A stretch of 7,844 bases of DNA from assembly GCA_030696465.1 (NCBI GenBank), contig JAUYSE010000103.1, positions 1-7,844 of the forward strand, in the 5' to 3' direction. Source of the stretch: Legionellaceae bacterium. GTDB taxonomy: Bacteria > Pseudomonadota > Gammaproteobacteria > Legionellales > Legionellaceae. Each line of letters opens with the position of its first letter. The stretch's first letter is position 1. This document shows positions 1 to 5,272 of this stretch, piece after piece. The notes under the pieces were generated by a model. That model ran no database searches and was not told the origin of the DNA. It saw only the letters and a list, made by a program, of their open reading frames with translations. Made by a program: the position numbers and the translations under genes.

Positions 1-188
1 AGGTAAACAAAGCACTGCGTGCGTAACATGAGATATTAAGTAACATATTAGTGTGAAACGCTCAGGAATAAATCGTGAAAAGTTGCTGTCAAAGACATTA
101 CTGAGTAAGGTGCATAACACATGTATAACTAGCCCATATACCTGGTATTAAACTAGGGATAAATCAAGTTCTCAAAATGTCTGCTTAT

Positions 189-197
189 TTATCCATA
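189..197 (+). promoter_or_regulatory. Imperfect DnaA box (TTATCCATA)
   Basis: This nine-base element differs from the DnaA consensus TTATCCACA at one position (T for C at position 8). It has the same orientation as the perfect box 89 bases further on. Alone it would not be convincing; it gains weight only from the neighbouring perfect box and the position upstream of rpmH. Confidence 0.35.
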
Positions 198-277
198 GCT
201 ATTGAAGGGAGTTAAACAGGGGTTTTATACAGTTAAGAGTAATATATAATGTATAGATAAATATAGTTTTATTAAGC

Positions 278-286
278 TTATCCACA
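278..286 (+). promoter_or_regulatory. Perfect DnaA box (TTATCCACA)
   Basis: The sequence TTATCCACA is identical to the high-affinity DnaA binding consensus. A second, imperfect copy TTATCCATA lies at 189-197 on the same strand. The box sits in AT-rich DNA about 270 bases upstream of rpmH, the usual neighbourhood of a gammaproteobacterial origin or of a DnaA-regulated rpmH/dnaA promoter region. The match is seen directly; binding by DnaA is inferred. Confidence 0.6.
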
Positions 287-292
287 GAAAAA

Positions 293-321
293 TAAAAGCT
301 TATAATAATCATAAGTTTTTA
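293..321. repeat. AT-rich inverted repeat (hairpin) beside the DnaA box
   Basis: Positions 293-303 can pair with 311-321 around a 7-base loop, giving an 11-bp stem with one G-T wobble. The stem is almost entirely A-T. It also contains AGCTTAT (297-303), a direct repeat of AGCTTAT at 275-281, which overlaps the perfect DnaA box. The two copies start 22 bases apart, about two helical turns. It may be part of an unwinding element or a weak terminator for a leftward transcript; neither is proven. Confidence 0.35.
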
Positions 322-488
322 AAAGTATATAATATTACTATATTTATAGGGCTGAATTATTTGATAGCTCAAAGTGCGTGGAAAAATTTTGTATTGAACA
401 ATGATCCACTTCCTCACGGTCCGGCTCTGATAAATTGTACTAATTTTGCTGATAAGAGGAATTTATACTGAATAAAAAATTATAAATC

Positions 489-517
489 TTGACAAAATAT
501 ATAATTTTCCATAGGAT
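489..517 (+). promoter_or_regulatory. Sigma70-type promoter for rpmH
   Basis: A perfect -35 hexamer TTGACA (489-494) is followed after 17 bases by TAGGAT (512-517), a four-of-six match to the -10 consensus. Transcription would begin near 524, giving a leader of roughly 34 bases before rpmH. The perfect TATAAT at 500-505 has no usable -35 at the correct distance and is therefore less likely to be the working -10. This promoter probably drives rpmH-rnpA-yidD, and perhaps also yidC and mnmE, since no strong terminator is visible between them. Confidence 0.6.
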
Positions 518-557
518 TCGCCTTTTCTCTGAAAATATTTAGAAGATAGGTTTTATT

Positions 558-692
558 ATGAAGCGTACATTTCAACCCAGTAACTTGAAACGAAAAAGAG
601 ATCATGGTTTTCGTCATCGTATGTCAACCAAAGGTGGTCGTCTTGTATTGAAACGTCGCCGTGCAAAGGGTCGAAAAAGACTTACGGTTTAG
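558..692 (+). CDS. rpmH: 50S ribosomal protein L34
   Basis: This 44-codon gene encodes the small, very basic protein L34 of the large ribosomal subunit, which binds 23S rRNA. The product starts MKRTFQPSN, continues with the family-typical RKRDHGFRHRM and the stretch TKGGRLVLKRRRAKGRK, and ends RLTV. The length equals the usual bacterial L34 of 44-47 residues. Translation starts at the ATG at 558, seven bases after ATAGG (546-550), an acceptable Shine-Dalgarno site. The stop codon TAG is followed directly by the ATG of rnpA, so the two are probably translationally coupled. It is the first gene of the conserved rpmH-rnpA-yidD-yidC-mnmE cluster and lies behind a good sigma70-like promoter. Identification is essentially certain. 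Confidence 0.98.
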   Translation: MKRTFQPSNLKRKRDHGFRHRMSTKGGRLVLKRRRAKGRKRLTV

Positions 693-1037
693 ATGTATTC
701 ATTTAACAGAACGAAACGTTTATTACATAAACATCAATTTCAATTTGTTTTTGAAAATGCAAAAAAAATAGTAACATCAGAATATATTATTTTTTTTAGA
801 GAAAACCAGTTAGAACACCCAAGATTGGGATTAGCTGTCTCAAAAAAAGCTATTTCAAAAGCACATGATAGAAATCGTATTAAAAGAACCATTAGAGAAA
901 GCTTTCGTATTTCTATGAATGATACGCTTTTGCCAGTGGATATGATCGTTTTGATAAAAAACCCGGTTATGCGCTTAAGTGCAGCCGGTTTTCGTGTAAA
1001 ATTAAAACAAACATGGGATCAACTTGTTAAATGTTGA
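693..1037 (+). CDS. rnpA: Ribonuclease P protein component
   Basis: RnpA is the small basic protein subunit that, with the catalytic RNA encoded elsewhere, removes the 5' leader from precursor tRNAs. At 114 residues it is close to the usual 110-125. The diagnostic RNR signature is seen as HDRNRIKRTIRESFR (residues 58-72, with R60-N61-R62). It is preceded by RLGLAVSKKAISKA, which fits the conserved family segment before the RNR helix. The N-terminus (KRLLHKHQFQFVFE) matches the typical beginning of the family. The start ATG abuts the rpmH stop codon, with only a weak A-rich upstream stretch, so expression probably depends on coupling to rpmH. The 3' end overlaps yidD by seven bases. The gene is notably A-rich, with several A runs, but the frame is intact. 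Confidence 0.97.
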   Translation: MYSFNRTKRLLHKHQFQFVFENAKKIVTSEYIIFFRENQLEHPRLGLAVSKKAISKAHDRNRIKRTIRESFRISMNDTLLPVDMIVLIKNPVMRLSAAGFRVKLKQTWDQLVKC

Positions 1038-1249
1038 ATAATGCTCGAAAAATAGTATGCATTCCTATTCATGTTTATCAATATTGTATCCGCCCTTTTA
1101 TAGGCAATTGTTGTCGATTTTATCCAAGTTGTTCTGAATACACAAAACAGGCCATCTTTAAGTATGGGATTTTCCTGGGATTGTGGAAGGGATTTAAACG
1201 TATATTACGTTGTAACCCTTGGCATACAGGAGGAGAAGATCTTGTATAA
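1031..1249 (+). CDS. yidD: Membrane protein insertion efficiency factor YidD
   Basis: YidD is a small peripheral protein of the inner membrane that assists YidC- and Sec-dependent insertion of membrane proteins. The 72-residue product carries the family signature CRFYPSCSEYTKQAIFKYG (residues 28-46), then GLWKGFKRILRCNPW and GGEDLV at the C-terminus. It is slightly shorter than the 85-residue E. coli protein, but nothing conserved is missing. One oddity is the ending GGEDLV, where the family usually has G-G-x-D-P. Six cysteines are present (10, 19, 27, 28, 34, 61), of which C28, C34 and C61 belong to the signature. The start overlaps the last seven bases of rnpA, a classic arrangement, and yidC, its functional partner, follows after 95 bases. 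Confidence 0.95.
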   Translation: MLNNARKIVCIPIHVYQYCIRPFIGNCCRFYPSCSEYTKQAIFKYGIFLGLWKGFKRILRCNPWHTGGEDLV

Positions 1250-1264
1250 GCGCTCCCACCTAAA

Positions 1265-1278
1265 TAAACAGCTGTTTA
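1265..1278. repeat. 14-bp perfect palindrome between yidD and yidC
   Basis: The sequence TAAACAGCTGTTTA is its own reverse complement over 14 bases and sits in the 95-base gap between yidD and yidC. With no loop and no following T run, it does not look like an intrinsic terminator. A dimeric regulator binding site is possible, but no factor can be named. The rest of the gap shows no clear promoter, only a weak GAG ribosome binding site (1334-1336) eight bases before yidC. Confidence 0.4.
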
Positions 1279-1344
1279 CTGGCACGTATTGTGTAGAACT
1301 ACTTTATATTTCCCCCTTATTTTTATTATTAACGAGAATTTATT

Positions 1345-2973
1345 ATGGATAATTATAAAACATTTTTATACGCAGCGTTTTTTTTGGTATTGTTTTCTTT
1401 ATGGTTTAATTGGGAGCAGGAACACCCTGTCGCACAAAAACCAGTAGCGGCTGTATCCTCTTCTCCTTCAACCTTACTTCCGAGTATTAAACCGCAAGAA
1501 GGGGTTTTGCCAGAAAATAAAATAACACCGTCAGCTGCTTCTGTTCCTCATATAGAGGTTAAAGTAAATACAGATGTATTAAATGTATCTATTGACACCA
1601 AAAATGGCAATATTGTACAAGCACTTCTTTTACAATATCCCGTCGCTTTAAACGAGGAAAATCAAAAAGTACAATTGTTGTTTGATAATGAAAAACAACG
1701 TTATATTGCTGCAAGTGATTTGCTCATTCCTTATGAAGATGCGGTGCTTCCATTGGAGGTCAGTTATGAAGCGGATCATCCCCAATATACGCTCGCAGAA
1801 AATCAAACTACGCTTACGGTGCATTTACAAGGCCAAACCGCTCAGGGTTTAAAAGTGATAAAGACGTTCACTTTTCATAAAGGAAGTTACTTGATTGACG
1901 TAGCTTATACGGTTAAAAATCTGAGTATCAATCCTAAAACTGTCTATTTTAATATGCAGTTATTGCGCAAAAATCCAGGAGAAGATAAATCTAGTTTATT
2001 TCATGTCGGTTCTTATACCGGTGCGTCTTATTCAGATCCTGGAAAATCTCGCTACAAAAAAATAAGCTTTGAAAAAATGCAAGATCTCGACCTTAAGCTT
2101 GAATCAAGTGGTGGTTGGATCGCAATGCAGCAACATTATTTTGTGAGTGCATGGGTTCCACAAGTAAAAACAGAATATACCTTATATACCCGTGCTTCCG
2201 ATGGCACTTATACCATTGGTGCAGTAAGTAATCCGCTATTAATTAATCCAAATACGACGCGAACCATAAGTTCGCAAGTGTATATTGGCCCAGAAGTAGC
2301 CAGTATCTTAAAAACTGTGTCTCCTGGTCTTGATTTGACGATAGATTATGGCATGTTGTGGTTTATTTCTTCCTTACTTTTTTCATGTATGAAGTTTATT
2401 TATTCTTATGTAGGAAATTGGGGGTTCTCCATTATTTTAGTGACGATTTTTGTGAAGTTACTCTTTTTCAAATTATCTGCCAGCAGCTATCGTTCAATGG
2501 CAAATATGAAGAAACTACAACCAAAATTATTAGCGCTTAGAGAACGTTATGGCGATGATAAAGTGAAGATTAGCCAAGCGACGATGGAATTATATCGCAG
2601 TGAAAAAGTAAATCCATTTGGGGGTTGTTTACCCGTCGTTGTACAAATTCCAGTGTTTATTGCTTTATACTGGGTTTTACTAGAAAGCGTCGAGCTACGT
2701 CAAGCACCATTTATTTTATGGATTAAAGATTTATCGGCGGCTGATCCCTATCATGTATTGCCAGTATTGATGGGTTTGAGCATGTTAATTCAACAAAGAT
2801 TGAATCCTGCTCCTATGGAAGCAGCACAGGCTCGCATGATGATGTTATTACCAGTATTATTTACCGCTATATTTTGGGGTTTCCCTGCAGGGCTTGTATT
2901 GTATTGGATTGTGAATAATACTTTATCCATTTTACAGCAGTGGTATATTACTAAAAAATATGCAGCCCTATAA
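1345..2973 (+). CDS. yidC: Membrane protein insertase YidC
   Basis: YidC inserts and folds inner-membrane proteins, alone or with SecYEG. The 542-residue product matches the usual gammaproteobacterial form (E. coli 548). In order: an N-terminal transmembrane segment (about 6-22); a low-conservation Pro/Ser/Ala linker (about 28-68); the large periplasmic beta domain (about 70-325); and the conserved five-helix insertase core. That core begins with hydrophobic stretches near 337-355 and 358-376, then SSYRSMANMKKLQPK, in which R383 is the hydrophilic-groove arginine. The cytoplasmic coiled hairpin (about 385-425), NPFGGCLPVVVQIPVFIALYW, and the last segments ending FPAGLVLYWIVNN (about 513-525) follow. 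The ATG at 1345 has a weak GAG site upstream. The 3' end overlaps mnmE by 14 bases in another frame. Confidence 0.97.
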   Translation: MDNYKTFLYAAFFLVLFSLWFNWEQEHPVAQKPVAAVSSSPSTLLPSIKPQEGVLPENKITPSAASVPHIEVKVNTDVLNVSIDTKNGNIVQALLLQYPVALNEENQKVQLLFDNEKQRYIAASDLLIPYEDAVLPLEVSYEADHPQYTLAENQTTLTVHLQGQTAQGLKVIKTFTFHKGSYLIDVAYTVKNLSINPKTVYFNMQLLRKNPGEDKSSLFHVGSYTGASYSDPGKSRYKKISFEKMQDLDLKLESSGGWIAMQQHYFVSAWVPQVKTEYTLYTRASDGTYTIGAVSNPLLINPNTTRTISSQVYIGPEVASILKTVSPGLDLTIDYGMLWFISSLLFSCMKFIYSYVGNWGFSIILVTIFVKLLFFKLSASSYRSMANMKKLQPKLLALRERYGDDKVKISQATMELYRSEKVNPFGGCLPVVVQIPVFIALYWVLLESVELRQAPFILWIKDLSAADPYHVLPVLMGLSMLIQQRLNPAPMEAAQARMMMLLPVLFTAIFWGFPAGLVLYWIVNNTLSILQQWYITKKYAAL

Positions 2974-4300
2974 AAGCGATACCATTGTTGCGTGTGCAAC
3001 GCCCCCAGGAAGAGGGGGCGTTGGCATTATTCGTCTTTCAGGTTCTTTAGCCTACTCCATTGTTCTAAAAATCAATCAACAGCAAACACTTATCCCTAGA
3101 TATGCAAAATATGGATCTGTATATAATCAATACGGAGAATGTTTGGATACGGGTTTATTTTTGTATTTTCAGGCGCCACATTCTTTTACCGGTGAAGATG
3201 TTGTTGAGATACAAGTTCACGGTTCTCCTGTAGTGATAGATGCGATTATTGAAGAAACCCTCCGTTTAGGCGCTCGAATTGCCAGACCAGGAGAGTTTTC
3301 AGAAAGAGCGTTTATTTTTGGAAAAATGGATTTAGTACAAGCGGAGGCAGTTGCTGATCTGATTCATGCGCATTCACAAAAAGCAGCACGTTTAGCAGTG
3401 CGTTCTTTGCAGGGGGAATTTTCGAAAAAAATCACCTTGATTCATGATAAAATAATATATCTTCGAATGTTTATAGAAGCTTCTTTAGATTTTTCAGAAG
3501 AGGCGATAGAACATATAGAAAAAGAAAAAATAGACCATCAATTACAAGAGATTAGCGCCCAAATAGAGCAAGTATTATTGAATGCTTATCAAGGATCTTT
3601 ATTACAAGAAGGTATTTCAGTGGTCATTGCTGGAAAACCAAATGCGGGAAAATCGAGTATTTTAAATGCACTCGCAGGGTATGATGTGGCTATAGTCACG
3701 GCTATTCCAGGAACAACACGCGATGTGATGCGTGAAAGTATTATGATTGATGATATTCCTTTGCATATCATAGATACAGCGGGAATAAGAGAAAGCACTG
3801 ATATTATTGAACAAGAAGGTATACGTCGAGCACGACACGCGATTACGAATGCAGATTGTGTTTTATGGATTAAAGATATCCAAGATCTTAAAAACGATTC
3901 TGTTGAGGAAGTATTAGAGGCTATCCCTGAAGGCATACCTATTTTAGAAGTGATTAATAAAATTGATACGAAAAATCAAGTAGCGCATCGCACAAATGAT
4001 ATTATTTATATGTCCGCCTTAACCGGTGAAGGCCTCTCTTTGTTGAAGACGGCTCTGAAAGAAAAAGTAGGTTATGAACCAACCGAGGGGCTTTTTTTAG
4101 CAAGAAGAAGGCATGTGGATGCATTGAAACGCACACAAGAACATTTATATTTAGCACATGAAACGTTCAGAACAAGTAGCTTCGAATTACTTGCTGAAAA
4201 CTTAAGACTGGCACATCAATATTTGGGTGAAATTACAGGGGAGTTTACGTCAGATGATTTATTAGGCGTTATTTTTTCTCAATTTTGCATAGGAAAATGA
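2960..4300 (+). CDS. mnmE: tRNA modification GTPase MnmE (TrmE)
   Basis: MnmE, acting with MnmG, installs the carboxymethylaminomethyl group at uridine 34 of certain tRNAs, using a tetrahydrofolate-derived carbon and GTP hydrolysis. The 446-residue product is full length (E. coli 454). The N-terminal folate-binding domain opens DTIVACATPPGRGGVGIIRLSG. A helical region follows, then the inserted G domain: P-loop GKPNAGKSS (225-233), GTTRD (251-255), DTAG (272-275) and NKID (333-336). The C-terminus is the diagnostic FCIGK, whose C443 is the conserved cysteine. Every catalytic motif is intact. The ATG at 2960 lies inside the last codons of yidC, and no clear ribosome binding site precedes it, so coupling to yidC translation is likely. 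Directly downstream, 75 bases away, begins the Dot/Icm operon, an unusual neighbour. Confidence 0.98.
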   Translation: MQPYKSDTIVACATPPGRGGVGIIRLSGSLAYSIVLKINQQQTLIPRYAKYGSVYNQYGECLDTGLFLYFQAPHSFTGEDVVEIQVHGSPVVIDAIIEETLRLGARIARPGEFSERAFIFGKMDLVQAEAVADLIHAHSQKAARLAVRSLQGEFSKKITLIHDKIIYLRMFIEASLDFSEEAIEHIEKEKIDHQLQEISAQIEQVLLNAYQGSLLQEGISVVIAGKPNAGKSSILNALAGYDVAIVTAIPGTTRDVMRESIMIDDIPLHIIDTAGIRESTDIIEQEGIRRARHAITNADCVLWIKDIQDLKNDSVEEVLEAIPEGIPILEVINKIDTKNQVAHRTNDIIYMSALTGEGLSLLKTALKEKVGYEPTEGLFLARRRHVDALKRTQEHLYLAHETFRTSSFELLAENLRLAHQYLGEITGEFTSDDLLGVIFSQFCIGK

Positions 4301-4318
4301 TCTTTATACTTGCGCTTC

Positions 4319-4354
4319 TTTACTTTTTTTGTCTATGATGAAGAGCATTATAAT
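4319..4354 (+). promoter_or_regulatory. Possible promoter of the icmN-icmE operon
   Basis: The 75-base spacer between mnmE and icmN has a perfect TATAAT (4349-4354) and a good TATGAT (4334-4339), each a possible -10. The upstream -35 candidates are weak (TTTACT at 4319-4324 is four of six, but its distances to the two -10s are not ideal). Transcription from either would give a short leader ending in the icmN ribosome binding site. I see no convincing PmrA or CpxR type repeat. No clear terminator ends mnmE, so read-through from the housekeeping genes is also possible. Confidence 0.35.
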
Positions 4355-4361
4355 GACGCTT

Positions 4362-4371
4362 AGGGGCAGGG
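4362..4371 (+). promoter_or_regulatory. Strong ribosome binding site fixing the TTG start of icmN
   Basis: The purine run AGGGGCAGGG lies immediately upstream of the TTG at 4376. An in-frame TAG at 4361-4363 rules out any earlier start, and no ATG or GTG occurs before the lipoprotein signal. The strong site therefore supports initiation at TTG, perhaps compensating for the weak start codon. Confidence 0.6.
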
Positions 4372-4375
4372 AATT

Positions 4376-4930
4376 TTGCTTATATTTCGTTTTGGCAGGT
4401 ACAGTCTTTTTTTAGCGCTAGCTTTAGCATTAGGAGCTTGTAAACCGACCTATGTGCCAGATGAAGATCCTCGGTTAATTTTGCCTCCGCATGTTAAAAA
4501 TACCACAGATAAACAACGATTGGATTTACAAAAAAAATTAAATGGCGAAGGCATCCGCGTCATTACTATGGGTGATGATTTTCTAATTAGTATTCCTGCT
4601 CAAGACATATTCGCAACACAATCTTCTCGGATTAAGTGGGAATCTTATAAGCCTTTAAATCATGTCGCTGCTTTTTTAAAATCTTATCGAAAAATAGAGG
4701 TAACTATTACAAATTTTGTGTTACCGTATCGGACATTAGCAAGACAATATGCCTTAGCTGTGGCTCGCTCAAAAGAAGTTGGACGTTATCTGCGCTCACA
4801 GGGAATTGACGGACGTGTTATTTTTGAAAATGCAACTGTTGAAAAAGTAAACAGAGATAGCTGTGGAATGGCAGGGGATAAAAATAAGCGATCCCGCATT
4901 GAAATTGTTTTCCGTAATGCGTTAATCTAG
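4376..4930 (+). CDS. icmN: Dot/Icm type IVB secretion lipoprotein IcmN (DotK)
   Basis: IcmN/DotK is an outer-membrane lipoprotein of the Dot/Icm core complex. The 184-residue product (Legionella form about 190) begins at a TTG codon. It has a lipoprotein signal peptide with the lipobox L-G-A-C (19-22), so C22 should be lipidated, and Lys at +2 is compatible with outer-membrane sorting. Residues about 57-182 look like an OmpA-type peptidoglycan-binding domain: ARQYALAVARSKEVGRYLRSQGI (from 122) corresponds to the family helix, with R131 at the conserved Arg position, and KRSRIEIVF near the end resembles NRRVEI. The usual Asp of the T-D pair appears to be Asn (T112-N113), so peptidoglycan binding may be altered. 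Identity rests on fold, size and position before icmM. It opens the second gene block after mnmE. Confidence 0.88.
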   Translation: MLIFRFGRYSLFLALALALGACKPTYVPDEDPRLILPPHVKNTTDKQRLDLQKKLNGEGIRVITMGDDFLISIPAQDIFATQSSRIKWESYKPLNHVAAFLKSYRKIEVTITNFVLPYRTLARQYALAVARSKEVGRYLRSQGIDGRVIFENATVEKVNRDSCGMAGDKNKRSRIEIVFRNALI

Positions 4931-4961
4931 TAGGACTGATTTTTATAGGGATGTTGATCGT

Positions 4962-5237
4962 ATGGGTAGGGCGTCGTGGGATAACATAAAAAGCTCGAAA
5001 GGGTTTTATGTGCAAGCCTATCGAAAAATAGGTAGCCTCCTTGTTTTTTCAATATTTTTAAATAATTTTTTATTTCTTGGAATTATTCATGCATTTTTTA
5101 ATATACCGCATAGAGTGTATTATTCGACAAATGGCGTAACCCCACCTATGCCTTTAACGACGTTATGGGCTCCAAATGAATCAAATATAGCCATTGTGCC
5201 ACAATTACCTAAAGATTTTAATTATAGAGAATTTTAA
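4962..5237 (+). CDS. icmM: Dot/Icm secretion inner-membrane protein IcmM (DotJ)
   Basis: IcmM/DotJ is a short inner-membrane partner of IcmL/DotI; in Legionella the two form a complex related to VirB8. The 91-residue product (Legionella about 94) has a cytoplasmic N-terminus, one transmembrane segment (about 24-46) and a brief periplasmic tail. It is visibly a shortened paralogue of the next gene product. Both share an I-K-x-x-x-x-F-Y start, a basic R-K before the membrane helix, and the post-membrane pattern Y-[YF]-x-T, N-G, T-P-x-x-P-L and P-N-x-S; IcmM stops where IcmL continues into its folded domain. The ATG at 4962 lies 11 bases after AGGG (4947-4950). It follows icmN by 31 bases and precedes icmL by 35. 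Easily missed because of its size. Confidence 0.9.
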   Translation: MGRASWDNIKSSKGFYVQAYRKIGSLLVFSIFLNNFLFLGIIHAFFNIPHRVYYSTNGVTPPMPLTTLWAPNESNIAIVPQLPKDFNYREF

Positions 5238-5272
5238 ATAAGTAATAATATTTTATCTAGGAATATGATTAT

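Larger units (their letters stand above)
1..557. other. Gene-free AT-rich region upstream of rpmH, candidate oriC region
   Basis: No open frame here resembles a protein, and I recognise no tRNA or other structured RNA. What the stretch does hold is one perfect DnaA box (278-286), a one-mismatch box (189-197), a very AT-rich core from about 234 to 360, a hairpin (293-321), and a promoter for rpmH near its right end. In many Gammaproteobacteria the origin lies next to rpmH, often between it and dnaA. That synteny plus the DnaA box suggests an origin. Against this, only one GATC is visible (near 404), the box count is low, and dnaA is not in the window. The extreme left edge (2-31, + strand) could be the last few codons of an upstream gene, but this cannot be judged. 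Confidence 0.45.

Noticed and set aside
1..29. Possible 5' end of a leftward dnaA starting at a CAT on the + strand (27-29)
   Set aside because: The nine codons visible read M-L-R-T-Q-C-F-V-Y, which does not resemble the conserved DnaA N-terminus, and no ribosome binding site is evident. dnaA may still lie further left.
500..505. Perfect TATAAT as the rpmH -10
   Set aside because: No acceptable -35 lies 16-18 bases upstream, and it falls only five bases after the TTGACA, which instead pairs at 17 bases with TAGGAT.
1..557. Structured RNA gene or CRISPR array upstream of rpmH
   Set aside because: No cloverleaf, no recognisable RNase P, 6S or SRP RNA core and no regularly spaced repeats were seen by eye. 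A covariance-model search would be needed to exclude a divergent RNA.
1164..1352. 62-codon + strand frame overlapping yidD and the yidD-yidC gap
   Set aside because: Most of it is an alternate reading of yidD, the rest is low-complexity intergenic DNA, it has no ribosome binding site and no family resemblance.
2358..2540. 60-codon + strand frame inside yidC
   Set aside because: Lies within the conserved insertase core of YidC in another frame; its hydrophobic composition is a by-product of T-rich membrane codons.
3589..3936. 115-codon antisense frame inside mnmE
   Set aside because: Opposite the conserved GTPase motifs of mnmE, no recognisable domain and no supporting signals; a chance open frame.
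4301..4375. Intrinsic terminator after mnmE
   Set aside because: A T run is present (4324-4330), but no stable GC-containing stem precedes it.
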